Below are positions 19,266-27,803 of a stretch of 35,819 nt of DNA, piece after piece. The translations under genes were made by a program, and so were the position numbers. Origin of the DNA: Terrimonas sp. (lineage in GTDB: Bacteria; Bacteroidota; Bacteroidia; Chitinophagales; Chitinophagaceae); the NCBI RefSeq assembly GCF_003075435.1, contig NZ_QCZJ01000042.1, forward strand, positions 1-35,819. The letters run 5' to 3'. Every line of letters starts with the position of its first letter. Within the stretch, counting starts at the first letter, position 1. Under the pieces are notes generated by a model. The model was not told where the DNA came from. It ran no database searches and saw only the letters and a list, made by a program, of their open reading frames with translations.

Positions 19266-19499
19266 ATGGATATTTATACGCCTGAAAACATGATACGATA
19301 CTTATACAAAGAAACCTCAGCAGAAGAAACAGCAGCTATTAAGCACGCTTTGGATACGAATTGGATACTTCGTGAAAAATTTGAAGCTATTAAAAAAGCA
19401 GCTAACGGACTCAATTCTATGATTCAGTCTCCAAGGCCTTCTGTTATTCAATCTTTATTGAATTATGCGGGAGTAAGCAAAGAAGTAGAGCATCAGTAA
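19266..19499 (+). CDS. Small conserved-looking cytoplasmic protein
   Basis: 77 residues from ATG 19266 (a TTG two codons earlier is possible). The sequence MDIYTPENMIRYLYKETSAE followed by EETAAIKHALDTNWILREKF looks like the N-terminal part of anti-sigma-factor-like or zinc-finger-type regulators of Bacteroidota (short helix, then an acidic E-x-x-A helix), but the metal-binding Cys and His residues are absent and no membrane segment follows. Residues 60-77 are polar. I recognise the style from Chitinophagaceae genomes, but know of no assigned function. A strong terminator follows 35 bp after the stop. Confidence 0.65.
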   Translation: MDIYTPENMIRYLYKETSAEETAAIKHALDTNWILREKFEAIKKAANGLNSMIQSPRPSVIQSLLNYAGVSKEVEHQ

Positions 19500-19837
19500 G
19501 TTTTCAAAATCAACTCGTTAGCAATTTTGCTACTAAAACTTATGTGTATTTATCTCAAGCCTGAGCAACACACATAAGTTTTTTTATTTCCCTGGGATAT
19601 TAATATCAATGGTAATCCGGATATTGTCTGTGCGATGAAATCCTGTACAACAGACATTCGTTAAGCATACCAAATACAATAAAACAGATATGACTGATAT
19701 GCACAGGATGTATCAGGTTAATCAGTAATACGAGTATCTTCCATATGCTGTTTAATAGAAGAATATCCACGTGTGATATTACCTGCTTTTTCTTACGGAC
19801 AAGCGACACTCATTTAATATCTTCGCTTCCTTAATAA
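19500..19837. other. Intergenic region between the small protein gene and nth
   Basis: 338 bp. It contains the terminator at 19535-19586. After that come phrases such as GATATGACTGATATGCACAGG (split here as GATATGACTG and ATATGCACAGG) with ATCAGGTTAATCAG near 19686-19725, resembling dispersed degenerate repeats. A TATCTTCG box at about 19817-19824 lies close to the nth start and partly fits the promoter consensus. No gene is visible; a 67-codon minus-strand frame here is built from the repeats. Confidence 0.45.
19535..19586 (+). terminator. Rho-independent-like terminator
   Basis: AAAACTTATGTGT (19535-19547) pairs with ACACATAAGTTTT (19570-19582), a perfect 13-bp stem with a 22-base loop, followed by more T residues to 19586. 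The A-rich left side and T-rich right side make it potentially active in both directions. It ends transcription of the small protein gene. Confidence 0.75.
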
Positions 19838-20485
19838 ATGACGCTTCAGCAACGCTATAATTTCGTTATTTCCTGGTTTCAGCAACATGTTCCCGAAGCT
19901 GAAACGGAATTATTATACGATAACCCTTACCAACTGTTGGTAGCAGTTATTCTTTCTGCTCAATGCACCGATAAACGGGTAAATCTTACTACACCTGCAA
20001 TATTTCAGCGTTACCCCGATCCTGAAACACTTGCCAGGGCAGATTTTGAAGAGCTTTTTCCTTATATCAGGAGCATTTCTTACCCCAATAACAAAACAAA
20101 ACACCTGATCGGCATGGCAAATATGCTGGTAAAGGATTTTAATGGCGAAGTGCCATTAACCGTAGATGAACTTGTTCGCCTGCCGGGTGTTGGACGAAAA
20201 ACAGCTAATGTAATTACCTCAGTGGTTGATAAACAACCTAATATGGCGGTAGATACCCATGTTTTCAGGGTATCAGCACGGATAGGGCTTACCCGCAATG
20301 CCAAAACACCGCTGGCTACTGAAAAACAGTTGATTAAGCATATTCCGGCAGCACTTATCCACAAAGCACACCACTGGCTTATATTGCATGGCAGGTATAT
20401 CTGTGTCGCCCGTAATCCCAAATGCGAAATATGTGGTTTACAGCAAGCCTGCAAGTATTTCGGGAAAAACAAGGCATCTGTATAG
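19838..20485 (+). CDS. nth: Endonuclease III (DNA glycosylase/AP lyase)
   Basis: 215 residues, the normal length. It removes oxidised pyrimidines and nicks abasic sites in base-excision repair. The helix-hairpin-helix LPGVGRKTANV (115-125) holds the catalytic Lys121, and the second catalytic residue Asp139 sits in AVDTHVFRVSAR. Four cysteines, 189, 196, 199 and 205 in the spacing C-x6-C-x2-C-x5-C, form the 4Fe-4S cluster site. The start at ATG 19838 gives the usual N-terminus. A terminator-like hairpin 74 bp after the stop separates it from uppS. Confidence 0.95.
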   Translation: MTLQQRYNFVISWFQQHVPEAETELLYDNPYQLLVAVILSAQCTDKRVNLTTPAIFQRYPDPETLARADFEELFPYIRSISYPNNKTKHLIGMANMLVKDFNGEVPLTVDELVRLPGVGRKTANVITSVVDKQPNMAVDTHVFRVSARIGLTRNAKTPLATEKQLIKHIPAALIHKAHHWLILHGRYICVARNPKCEICGLQQACKYFGKNKASV

Positions 20486-20544
20486 GAAATTCCGGCAGAT
20501 TGATGACCAGGCAAAATTGCTGGCTCATTCCTGCCTAATCTTTA

Positions 20545-20552
20545 TATCTTTG
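20545..20552 (+). promoter_or_regulatory. Candidate -7 box of the uppS promoter
   Basis: TATCTTTG matches the Bacteroidota TAnnTTTG consensus exactly. Transcription starting 5-8 bases later would begin at the foot of the hairpin at 20559-20584. A TTG at 20517-20519 is the nearest upstream candidate for the -33 box, but at 25 bases the spacing is wider than the usual 19-21. Confidence 0.4.
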
Positions 20553-20558
20553 CGCCGC

Positions 20559-20583
20559 AAGTCAGATGATGTCTGACTTTTTT
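20559..20583 (+). terminator. Hairpin with T-run just upstream of uppS
   Basis: AAGTCAGA (20559-20566) pairs with TCTGACTT (20572-20579), 8 bp with a 5-base loop, and is followed by T20580-20583. It looks like the terminator of nth. Because a candidate promoter box lies immediately before it and the uppS ATG is only 11 bp after it, it could also be the 5' end of the uppS message. Confidence 0.6.
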
Positions 20584-20594
20584 AAATTGTACCG

Positions 20595-21359
20595 ATGTCA
20601 TTGATGGATAAAATTGATAGATCCAGGCTACCACAGCATATTGCCATTATAATGGATGGTAATGGAAGATGGGCGCAGGAAAAAGGAGAAGACCGCCTGT
20701 TTGGCCATTATCATGGTGTGGAAAGTGTACGCAATATTGTTGAGGGTGCAGCAGAACTTGGTGTAAAATACCTCACCTTATATGCTTTCAGCACTGAAAA
20801 CTGGGACAGGCCTGAACCGGAAGTAAATGGATTAATGATCCTGCTGGCAGATACCATCCGCCAGGAAGTTGGTACACTTAATAAAAACAATATCCGCCTT
20901 CAGCTCATCGGCAATATTGATATGCTGCCCGGATATGCCAGCAAAGAGCTGCTTGAAGCCGTTGAATTAACAGGTAAAAATGATGGGCTTACGCTGATTA
21001 TTGCTTTAAGCTATAGTTCACGTTGGGAACTGGTAAATGCCGTAAAACTTATTGCCACTGATGTACAGGCTGGAAAATTGGCTCCCCGGCAGATCAGTGA
21101 GCATACTTTAAGAAATTATTTATCAACAAGTGCATATCCTGATCCGGAATTAATGATAAGAACAAGCGGCGAATTCAGGATAAGCAATTTTTTATTATAT
21201 CAGCTTGCTTACGCTGAGTTGTATTTTACAGATACGCGTTGGCCTGATTTCCGGAAGGAACATTTATATGAAGCAATTATTAATTTTCAACAACGACAAA
21301 GGAGATTCGGAAAAACAGGAGAGCAAATAAAAGGCAATGCCGCTACTGATGCGCATTAG
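20595..21359 (+). CDS. uppS: Isoprenyl (undecaprenyl) diphosphate synthase
   Basis: 254 residues. It builds the C55 lipid carrier for peptidoglycan and O-antigen from farnesyl diphosphate and isopentenyl diphosphate by cis-prenyl transfer at the membrane face. The P-site motif HIAIIMDGNGRWA contains the Mg-binding Asp21; the FSTENW motif (residues about 65-70), ALSYSSRWE, and the C-terminal RTSGEFRISNFLLYQ with AYAELYF follow in the usual order. In the RTSG.xRxSNF motif, Phe replaces the more common Gln or Lys, which I would not expect to matter. It is the first gene of a group with bamA 77 bp downstream. Confidence 0.94.
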   Translation: MSLMDKIDRSRLPQHIAIIMDGNGRWAQEKGEDRLFGHYHGVESVRNIVEGAAELGVKYLTLYAFSTENWDRPEPEVNGLMILLADTIRQEVGTLNKNNIRLQLIGNIDMLPGYASKELLEAVELTGKNDGLTLIIALSYSSRWELVNAVKLIATDVQAGKLAPRQISEHTLRNYLSTSAYPDPELMIRTSGEFRISNFLLYQLAYAELYFTDTRWPDFRKEHLYEAIINFQQRQRRFGKTGEQIKGNAATDAH

Positions 21360-21436
21360 CTGCTGTAATCCTTAATTGTTTTAACAAACCATTTTAATTA
21401 ATCCCGTTAATTTGCCGGGCGAAACTTAAAAAACGG

Positions 21437-24181
21437 ATGCAAAAAATCTGCACGATTTTCACTATTTTACTTGGATTAAGTTTTATTTCAACCAAAACTA
21501 ACGCACAGGTAAATGATACAATACCAACTACCTCAGTTGACCCTGCGTTAATGGGTATATTCAATCAAACCATTCCCAAAAAATATACAATAGCCGAAAT
21601 AAAAGTTACAGGCACCCAGTACTTTGATCCCAATCTCGTTACTTCTATTTCAGGATTAAATGTGGGTGATGAAGTAAGAATACCCGGAGGCGATAATTTT
21701 TCAAAGGCTATTGAAAAACTCTGGGGACAAAATTTATTTGCCGACATTGAAGTATACATTACTAAAGTTGAAGGCGACAGAATATGGGTGGAGATTGCGG
21801 CGGTAGAACGCCCCCGCTTATCAAAAGTGATTTTCAGAGGTGTAAAAAAAGCTGAAGCAACTGATCTTAAAGAAAAAATTGCTATTACGGCAAGCCAGGT
21901 TGTAACAGAAGCTAGAAAACAAAACGCTATTGAAGCCATTCAGAAATTTTATATCGATAAAGGTTTCCAGGGCGCATCCGTAAATGTGATAGAAAGACCT
22001 GATACTGCATATACCAATGGCGTTGATTTGATTTTTGTGGTGGAGAAAGGCGCTAAGGTGAGGATAAATGATGTGCTGATCACCGGTAATGAAAATATTA
22101 GCGATCTTAAATTGAAAAAGCAATTAAAGGGTACCAAAGAAAAAACAAGACTTACCCTTTATGAAGATAAAACGCAGAGTCCTTATGGTAATGAAGAAGC
22201 CATTTCCTTTAAGGAATACATAAAAAATTACGGATATTTATCTCCTACAAAAACGCTCGATTATTTAGATCCTTATTTCCGGTTTAAGATTTTCAGTTCC
22301 GCTAAATTTAATGAGAAGAAATACCGCGAGGATAAAGAAAAATTACTGGAATACTACAACTCCATGGGATACCGTGATGCAGTTATTGAAAAAGATACAC
22401 TTTTCTATAGCAAAAAAGGTAACCTTAACGTGGCTTTAAAAGTAAACGAAGGACATAAGTACTATTTTGGAGATGTGACCTGGAGAGGAAATACAAAATA
22501 TTCTGATTCCTTATTGTCCGTAATTCTGGGCATTAAAAAAGGTGATGTATATAATATTGAAACCTTAAACAAACGCCTTGGCAAGCAGCTTTCTGCTGAT
22601 GGCGGCGGTGATGTGAGCAGCCTTTATTCAGATAATGGCTATTTGTTTTTCCGTGTAGACCCTGTTGAAACTTCTGTATACAACGATACTATTGATCATG
22701 AGATACGCATTACAGAAGGACCACAGGCTACTATTAAAAGAGTAACCATCTCCGGTAATGATAAAACCAAGGAACATGTGGTAAGAAGGGAATTAAGGAC
22801 TTTGCCTGGTGATAAGTTCAGCAGGGATCTTTTAATCCGTTCTCAAAGGGAAATTGCTAACCTGGGATACTTTAACCAGGAAAAGATCGGTATTAATCCT
22901 GTACCTAATCCAGATGATGGAACTGTGGATATAGGGTACACGCTTGAAGAAAAATCGTCTGACCAGTTAGAGCTTAGCGCCGGCTGGGGTGGTGGTATAG
23001 GCTTAACAGGCACTGTGGGCGTTGTATTTAACAACTTCTCTATCCGCAATATTTTCAAAAAATCTTCGTGGAGCCCGCTACCTTCAGGTGACGGACAGAA
23101 GCTGAGTCTTCGTTTCCAATCTAACGGTCGCTATTTCCGCTCAACCAACTTCTCGTTTACAGAACCATGGCTGGGTGGCAAAAAAAGAAATTCATTTACA
23201 GTAAGCCTGTATAGCTCTAAATATGCTAACGCATGGGATCCTTATACGTATAGGTATACCAACGAAAGAGCCGATTCATCTTATCTTAAAGCTTTTGGCG
23301 CGTCTATTTCTTTGGGGAAACAATTAAAGTGGCCGGATGATTATTTTACATTGATATACGCGCTGAATTACACGCAGTATAAATTAAAGAATTACCCGGG
23401 CTTCTTTGCTGGTTTATCAACCGCAACTTCAAACATTGTAAACCTGAAGCTTACTTTATCACGTTCATCTATAAATCAGCCTATATTCCCAACAGGCGGG
23501 TCCAGCTTCATGGTCAGTGGTGCATTTACACCACCATATTCTTTGTTCAGAAGCGAAACAAGTCTTAAGAATACAGAAAATAAATATAAGCTGGTTGAGT
23601 ACCACAAATGGCGTGTAAACGCAGAGTGGTATGTGCCATTGGGCAGACCATCGGGCGAAGAAAAAAACAGGCAATTTGTGTTGAAGTTCGCGGCTAAATA
23701 TGGTTTTATAGGCAGGTATAACAAAAACCTTGACATATCACCATTTGAACGTTTCCAGGTGGGTGACGCCGGCTTAACCAACAACTTTGGTATTTTGGGT
23801 TATGATATCATTGCACACAGAGGCTATCCTGTGTATAATAATTCTGATCCAACCATTAACCCCGACCAGCAATCTACCACAACCTTCTTCACTATATTTA
23901 ATAAGTATACAATGGAGTTAAGGTATCCTTTTGCTACTAATCCCAGCAGTACAATATATGGTTTGGCCTTTTTTGAAGCAGCAAACGGATGGTATGAGTT
24001 TAAAGACTGGAATCCCTTCCGCTTACGCCGCTCTGTAGGCTTAGGCGCAAGATTTTACCTGCCTATGTTTGGCCTGCTTGGATTTGACTATGGACTTGGG
24101 CTTGACCGCCTTTCCGTTCCGGGGGCAACCTTTAAAGATGCAACAAGGTTTACCTTTATGCTTGGCTTTGAACCGGAATAA
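21437..24181 (+). CDS. bamA: Outer-membrane protein assembly factor BamA (Omp85 family)
   Basis: 914 residues. The signal peptide (residues 1-23, cleavage after NA before Q) is followed by five POTRA repeats between about 50 and 515 (YTIAEIKVTGTQYFDP, LSKVIFRGVKKA, VRINDVLITGNENIS, YYFGDVTWRGNTKYS, IKRVTISGNDKTKE), and a beta-barrel from about 520 to the end. The barrel contains the lid-loop region and closing strands typical of BamA (RFTFMLGFEPE at the C-terminus rather than a final aromatic). The protein inserts beta-barrel proteins into the outer membrane. POTRA3 carries an insertion around 240-300, as often seen in Bacteroidota. It lies between uppS and two Skp-type chaperone genes, the common Bacteroidota arrangement. 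Confidence 0.95.
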   Translation: MQKICTIFTILLGLSFISTKTNAQVNDTIPTTSVDPALMGIFNQTIPKKYTIAEIKVTGTQYFDPNLVTSISGLNVGDEVRIPGGDNFSKAIEKLWGQNLFADIEVYITKVEGDRIWVEIAAVERPRLSKVIFRGVKKAEATDLKEKIAITASQVVTEARKQNAIEAIQKFYIDKGFQGASVNVIERPDTAYTNGVDLIFVVEKGAKVRINDVLITGNENISDLKLKKQLKGTKEKTRLTLYEDKTQSPYGNEEAISFKEYIKNYGYLSPTKTLDYLDPYFRFKIFSSAKFNEKKYREDKEKLLEYYNSMGYRDAVIEKDTLFYSKKGNLNVALKVNEGHKYYFGDVTWRGNTKYSDSLLSVILGIKKGDVYNIETLNKRLGKQLSADGGGDVSSLYSDNGYLFFRVDPVETSVYNDTIDHEIRITEGPQATIKRVTISGNDKTKEHVVRRELRTLPGDKFSRDLLIRSQREIANLGYFNQEKIGINPVPNPDDGTVDIGYTLEEKSSDQLELSAGWGGGIGLTGTVGVVFNNFSIRNIFKKSSWSPLPSGDGQKLSLRFQSNGRYFRSTNFSFTEPWLGGKKRNSFTVSLYSSKYANAWDPYTYRYTNERADSSYLKAFGASISLGKQLKWPDDYFTLIYALNYTQYKLKNYPGFFAGLSTATSNIVNLKLTLSRSSINQPIFPTGGSSFMVSGAFTPPYSLFRSETSLKNTENKYKLVEYHKWRVNAEWYVPLGRPSGEEKNRQFVLKFAAKYGFIGRYNKNLDISPFERFQVGDAGLTNNFGILGYDIIAHRGYPVYNNSDPTINPDQQSTTTFFTIFNKYTMELRYPFATNPSSTIYGLAFFEAANGWYEFKDWNPFRLRRSVGLGARFYLPMFGLLGFDYGLGLDRLSVPGATFKDATRFTFMLGFEPE

Positions 24182-24242
24182 TATTTGAGAGCAATGCTGT
24201 ATTTTACAGTGTATTTTCAGCATAACTTTTAAAATAACGTTT

Positions 24243-24755
24243 ATGAAGAAACTATTATTTATTGCCTGCATATGTTTTGCTGCTGTTGCGGCAAATGCGC
24301 AACGCTATGCTATCCTTGATACCAAATTCATTTTAGATAAACTTCCGGAATATAAAGAAGCGCAGAAACAACTGGATCAGTTCAGTACCGCATGGCAAAA
24401 AGAGCTGGATGGCTTACAGAATAATCTCGATAAAATGTACAGGGATTTTGATGCCGAACAGGTAATGCTGAGTGATGATTTAAAGAAGAAAAGAGAAGAT
24501 GAACTCTTTAATAAAGAAAAAGAATTGCGTGATCTGCAGCGTAAACGTTTTGGTTTTGAGGGAGATCTGTTTAAAAAACGGCAGGAACTCATAAAACCCA
24601 TACAGGATAAGGTTTATAATGCAGTGCAGAAGCTGGCTGTGGAAAAAGGTTACGATTTTATTTTAGACAAAAGTGAAGGAATTACCGTTATCTTTGCCGA
24701 CCCCAAATTAGACCGCAGCGAAGATATTTTGAAAATGCTTGGGGCATCTAAATAA
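24243..24755 (+). CDS. Skp/OmpH-type periplasmic chaperone, first copy
   Basis: 170 residues with a signal peptide (KKLLFIACICFAAVAANAQ). The body has the start strand RYAILDTKFILDKLPEYKEA, a long highly charged coiled coil (about 45-125) and the closing strand GYDFILDKSEGITVIFADPK, the order of the Skp family that holds unfolded outer-membrane proteins between SecYEG and BamA. The gene is 61 bp behind bamA, which supports the role. A second, more divergent copy follows. Confidence 0.93.
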   Translation: MKKLLFIACICFAAVAANAQRYAILDTKFILDKLPEYKEAQKQLDQFSTAWQKELDGLQNNLDKMYRDFDAEQVMLSDDLKKKREDELFNKEKELRDLQRKRFGFEGDLFKKRQELIKPIQDKVYNAVQKLAVEKGYDFILDKSEGITVIFADPKLDRSEDILKMLGASK

Positions 24756-24835
24756 ATGTTAAAGGCTTTTATTAACCAAACTAACTGAATCATTTTTTCA
24801 TCTAAACATACAATTAAAAGCACATTAAAATTAAT

Positions 24836-25384
24836 ATGAAAAAGGTTTTATCCCTGGTAGCGGCAAGTTTTGCACTGGTATTGATTGGAAACTATGCGAA
24901 TGCCCAGAATAAGTTCGGGCACGCCAGCATTGAAGATGTGGTATATATTCTGCCTGATATTAAGAAGGCGGATTCCATTTTGCAGAAGTTTCGTAAAGAT
25001 TCGCTTGAAAACGCTCTACCGTTTTATTTAAATGAATACAAACGTAAAGATTCAATAGCCAAATCACCCGCTACACCTGCAGCTATTAAACAAACTGTTC
25101 AAAACGAAGCAGCGCAATATGCTCAAATTTTGCAGAACTGGGACCAGTTCATGCAAAGTGAATTACAGCGTAAACAGAGTGAAGTATATGGGCCTTATTT
25201 CTCCAAGGCATATGAACTGATCAATACAGTTGCTAAAGAAAACGGGTATACCTGGGTATTTAAACAGGATGCTTTACTCGTTGCTCCCCAAACTGATGAT
25301 CTCCTGCCTTTGGTAGCTAAAAAATTGGGGGTTAAGCTGCCTCCGGCAGCCACAGAACCGGCAACAGGCGGAGCAAAAAAATAA
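24836..25384 (+). CDS. Skp/OmpH-type periplasmic chaperone, second copy
   Basis: 182 residues with a signal peptide (MKKVLSLVAASFALVLIGNY…ANAQ). The fold order is the same as in the first copy: strand FGHASIEDVVYILPDIKKAD, a helical arm, and the strand GYTWVFKQDALLVAPQTDDL. The arm is shorter and richer in Ala and Pro (SIAKSPATPAAIKQ), and the C-terminus carries a Pro/Ala/Gly-rich tail. Tandem Skp paralogues after bamA are common in Bacteroidota, and they might form mixed trimers; that is inference. Two hairpin terminators follow. Confidence 0.9.
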   Translation: MKKVLSLVAASFALVLIGNYANAQNKFGHASIEDVVYILPDIKKADSILQKFRKDSLENALPFYLNEYKRKDSIAKSPATPAAIKQTVQNEAAQYAQILQNWDQFMQSELQRKQSEVYGPYFSKAYELINTVAKENGYTWVFKQDALLVAPQTDDLLPLVAKKLGVKLPPAATEPATGGAKK

Positions 25385-25408
25385 GTCTTACCTAAAAATA
25401 TTTATATG

Positions 25409-25435
25409 AAGACGTTCTGAAAAGAGCGTCTTTTT
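25409..25435 (+). terminator. Terminator after the skp genes
   Basis: AAGACG-TTCT and AGAGCGTCTT form an imperfect stem around a GAAA loop (about 25409-25432), followed by a run of five T. It lies 25 bp after the second chaperone gene and should end the uppS-bamA-skp message. Confidence 0.7.
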
Positions 25436-25510
25436 GGTATATTTAAAATTGTTGCTGATTAGTGGATACACCAACCAGGGCATGAAGGAAGAAGCACAAA
25501 AATATTCCAG

Positions 25511-25534
25511 CCGCTCGTTAAGGAGCGGTTTTTT
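25511..25534 (+). terminator. Second terminator before murI
   Basis: CCGCTC (25511-25516) pairs with GAGCGG (25523-25528) around GTTAAG, then six T. With the previous terminator 75 bp away, the segment in between could be a small RNA ending here, but no promoter for one is obvious. The remaining bases to 25681 contain degenerate ATTAAG/CTTAAT repeats near 25598-25647. Confidence 0.7.
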
Positions 25535-25681
25535 ATTTGCCACACACTAACGGGAACCGCATTAATTCGTAACAACAATATCTGTTTTGAAAACCATTAA
25601 GAAGTTAAGGTGCATTAAGGCTCTTTTCTTAATTTTCTTAATTCCTGAATGTTTATTTAGAAGAAGCCGTTTCTTTGTTGT

Positions 25682-26548
25682 ATGAATCAACAGCCTATTG
25701 GTGTATTCGATTCCGGCTACGGCGGATTAACGGTTTTGAAAGAGATTATAAAAAAACTGCCGCAGTACGATTATGTTTATCTGGGTGATAATGCCCGTGC
25801 GCCCTATGGTACCCGCTCATTTGAAAGTGTTTACCATTATACATTAGAATGTGTGCAATGGCTTTTTAACAAAGGATGCCCGCTGGTAATATTGGCCTGC
25901 AATACCGCTTCTGCCAAAGCATTGCGCACCATACAGCAAAATGATCTTCCCAAAATAGCTCCCGGCAACCGTGTGCTGGGCGTAATTCGCCCTACCACAG
26001 AAAAAATTGGTGATTATACCCAAACAAAACAGGTGGGTATACTGGCAACAGCAGGTACTGTATTATCTGAGTCGTATATCATTGAAACCAATAAGTTTTA
26101 CCCTGGGGTAACCGTATTTCAGCAGGCCTGCCCTATGTGGGTGCCGTTGGTGGAGAATAATGAGCATAATAGTAAAGGCGCTGATTATTTTATTGAAAAA
26201 GACCTGAATGCGCTTCTTGATCAATCAAAAAACATAGATACCATATTGCTTGCCTGCACGCATTATCCCCTGCTGAAGCATAAAATACAGCAGTTTTTAC
26301 CTGAAGGAATCAGCCTTTTATCGCAGGGAGAGATTGTGGCAGACAGCCTTGAGGATTACCTGGTTCGCCACCCTGAAATAGAAGAAAGATGCAGCAGGCA
26401 GGGTAAGCTGGCGTTTTTTACCACAGATTCACCGGCAGATTTTGACGCACACGCTACGATATTTTTAGGCAGGAAAACTCATGCAAAACACGCCGATATG
26501 GACGAGGTAAAACTTACGAAAAAAAATGCCCGGGGATTTCATAGTTAG
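25682..26548 (+). CDS. murI: Glutamate racemase
   Basis: 288 residues, the usual length. It makes D-glutamate for peptidoglycan precursors. The N-terminal IGVFDSGYGGLTVLKEI supplies Asp10 and Ser11, YLGDNARAPYGTRS is the next conserved block, and the two catalytic cysteines are Cys73 (LACNTASAKA) and Cys192 (LLACTHYPLL) with His194. All are present. The start is the ATG at 25682. The gene lies after the skp pair, an order I associate with Bacteroidota, although here two terminators separate them, so murI probably has its own promoter. Confidence 0.95.
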   Translation: MNQQPIGVFDSGYGGLTVLKEIIKKLPQYDYVYLGDNARAPYGTRSFESVYHYTLECVQWLFNKGCPLVILACNTASAKALRTIQQNDLPKIAPGNRVLGVIRPTTEKIGDYTQTKQVGILATAGTVLSESYIIETNKFYPGVTVFQQACPMWVPLVENNEHNSKGADYFIEKDLNALLDQSKNIDTILLACTHYPLLKHKIQQFLPEGISLLSQGEIVADSLEDYLVRHPEIEERCSRQGKLAFFTTDSPADFDAHATIFLGRKTHAKHADMDEVKLTKKNARGFHS

Positions 26549-26952
26549 GTATCTAACTTCAACCGTGCCGGTATTCCCGAACAAGACACTTTGCAATTAT
26601 GCAATCAAAGTTTTAATCTTCACACTAAAGAAATCCTTTAGCATCACCATGCCGAAAAAATTGCGAAGTTTACAAAGTTCGTACGCATTAACCTTTACTC
26701 ATGGTAATCAAACAGACCCGGAGGGGTTATACCTTATGCCTGGCATATTTTATCATACAAAAAATTGAAATACACCTTAAAAGCGAAATCCATGAAAAAA
26801 TACCTGAAATATGGTTGTGAACCCTTACCTTTGCCGTCCTTTCATCCAGCCTGGGCGGAAAGGGTGTGGTGACCCGTCTGCAAAAGGTAAATGGCTTTGA
26901 AAACTGCCCGCTTCTCCGGGCTATTATTCAAAAAGTGAAAAAGTAAAATAAA
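26549..26952. other. 404-bp gap between murI and rpmH
   Basis: No gene is supported. A frame overlapping the end of murI continues to 26768, and its inner ATG at 26649 would give 39 residues (MPKKLRSLQSSYALTF…), and another short frame starts at 26791; neither resembles a known protein. A GC-rich mini-hairpin GCCCG-CTTCTC-CGGGC at 26906-26921 lies 31 bp before rpmH and may be part of its leader. The rpmH promoter must be in this stretch but was not pinned down. Confidence 0.45.
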
Positions 26953-27108
26953 ATGAAACGTACATTTCAGCCGCATAAGCGCCGTCGTAAAACAGTACAT
27001 GGTTTCCGTAAACGTATGCAAACCGCAAACGGCCGCAAAGTATTGGCAAGCCGTCGTAAAAAAGGCCGTAAAAAGCTTACTATTTCCGACGAGAAAGGAG
27101 CAAAATAA
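26953..27108 (+). CDS. rpmH: 50S ribosomal protein L34
   Basis: 51 residues: [19 protein letters not shown], then [20 protein letters not shown], the strongly basic, highly conserved L34 sequence (PSxxKRxRxHGFRxRMxTxxGRxVL). The tail [12 protein letters not shown] is a lineage-specific extension. It is a structural protein of the large ribosomal subunit. The following genes rnpA and yidD complete the classical rpmH-rnpA-yidD order, here with a terminator-like hairpin between rpmH and rnpA. Confidence 0.97.
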   Translation: MKRTFQPHKRRRKTVHGFRKRMQTANGRKVLASRRKKGRKKLTISDEKGAK

Positions 27109-27157
27109 TATAGCCTGTGATTTGCTTTAGTGCGGATCATTTCAATAAAAATCATTC

Positions 27158-27182
27158 ATAGCCCTGTTTCAGGGCTATTTTT
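27158..27182 (+). terminator. Terminator-like hairpin between rpmH and rnpA
   Basis: ATAGCCCTG (27158-27166) pairs with CAGGGCTAT (27170-27178), a perfect 9-bp stem with a 3-base loop, followed by T27179-27182. It has all the marks of an intrinsic terminator and ends only 8 bases before the TTG start of rnpA. Confidence 0.8.
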
Positions 27183-27190
27183 GTATACTA

Positions 27191-27598
27191 TTGGCAAAGA
27201 AATTTACTTTAAAAAAAACAGAGCGGTTAAAAAGCCGTAAAAGCATAGAAAGACTATTCAATGCCGGTGATAATTTCTTTATTCATCCTTTTAAAGTATA
27301 TTATACAGTTGAGCCGGGCAATGATGCCCTGCTGCTGCAGATGGGCGTAGCTGTAAGTACAAGAAATTTTAAGAAAGCCGTTGACCGCAACAGGATAAAA
27401 AGAATTACCCGCGAAGCGTACAGGCTGCAAAAAAATACACTTCAGCAATTACTGATCAATAAGCAGAAACACCTCAATGTTTTTTTTGTATTTGTTGGGA
27501 AGGAATCGCCGTCTTTTGTACAGATCCATGAAAAACTAAGTTTAATTTTGGAAAGACTTATTCAAAAAATGGATGAAAAAAATACTCCAAATACTTAG
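27191..27598 (+). CDS. rnpA: Ribonuclease P protein component, TTG start
   Basis: 135 residues. It binds the RNase P RNA and helps it cleave tRNA precursors. The family core is clear: [16 protein letters not shown], then VYYTV…[14 protein letters not shown] and the RNA-binding signature [14 protein letters not shown]. No ATG or GTG stands upstream in frame before a stop at 27146, and the first in-frame ATG would delete the conserved N-terminus, so TTG 27191 is the start that fits ([13 protein letters not shown]). There is no visible ribosome site, and a hairpin with a T-run ends 8 bases earlier. The last 26 bases overlap yidD. Confidence 0.93.
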   Translation: MAKKFTLKKTERLKSRKSIERLFNAGDNFFIHPFKVYYTVEPGNDALLLQMGVAVSTRNFKKAVDRNRIKRITREAYRLQKNTLQQLLINKQKHLNVFFVFVGKESPSFVQIHEKLSLILERLIQKMDEKNTPNT

Positions 27599-27803
27599 CC
27601 TGCCTTTTATCTGGCTGATCAGGCTATACCAGGTTGTTATATCTCCCATGCTTGGCCCCAAGTGCAGGTTTACACCAACATGCTCGCAATATGGCATTGA
27701 AGCATTTAAAAAACATGGGTTGATAAAAGGACTATGGCTTACAGTTAAACGCATAAGCCGTTGTCATCCCTGGGGCGGGCATGGGTATGACCCGGTGCCG
27801 TAA
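27573..27803 (+). CDS. yidD: Membrane protein insertion efficiency factor YidD
   Basis: 76 residues: an amphipathic or membrane-associated N-terminus ([20 protein letters not shown]), then the family core [19 protein letters not shown] with the two conserved cysteines, and the ending [17 protein letters not shown]. YidD helps YidC insert inner-membrane proteins. It begins inside rnpA, 26 bp before the rnpA stop, in the universal rpmH-rnpA-yidD neighbourhood, so the two are translated from one message. A 14-bp palindrome GCAATATATATTGC lies just after it (27815-27828). Confidence 0.95.
   Translation: MKKILQILSLPFIWLIRLYQVVISPMLGPKCRFTPTCSQYGIEAFKKHGLIKGLWLTVKRISRCHPWGGHGYDPVP

Noticed and set aside
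19606-19809. A 67-codon minus-strand frame before nth
   Set aside because: The frame is made of dispersed repeat-like phrases and low-complexity hydrophobic residues, without a promoter or relatives I recognise.
25384-25681. A small RNA between the two terminators before murI
   Set aside because: No promoter box or conserved structure beyond the terminators could be supported.
26526-26768. An 80-codon frame overlapping the murI stop
   Set aside because: Overlap, no family resemblance, and no sensible start; the sequence after 26549 looks non-coding.
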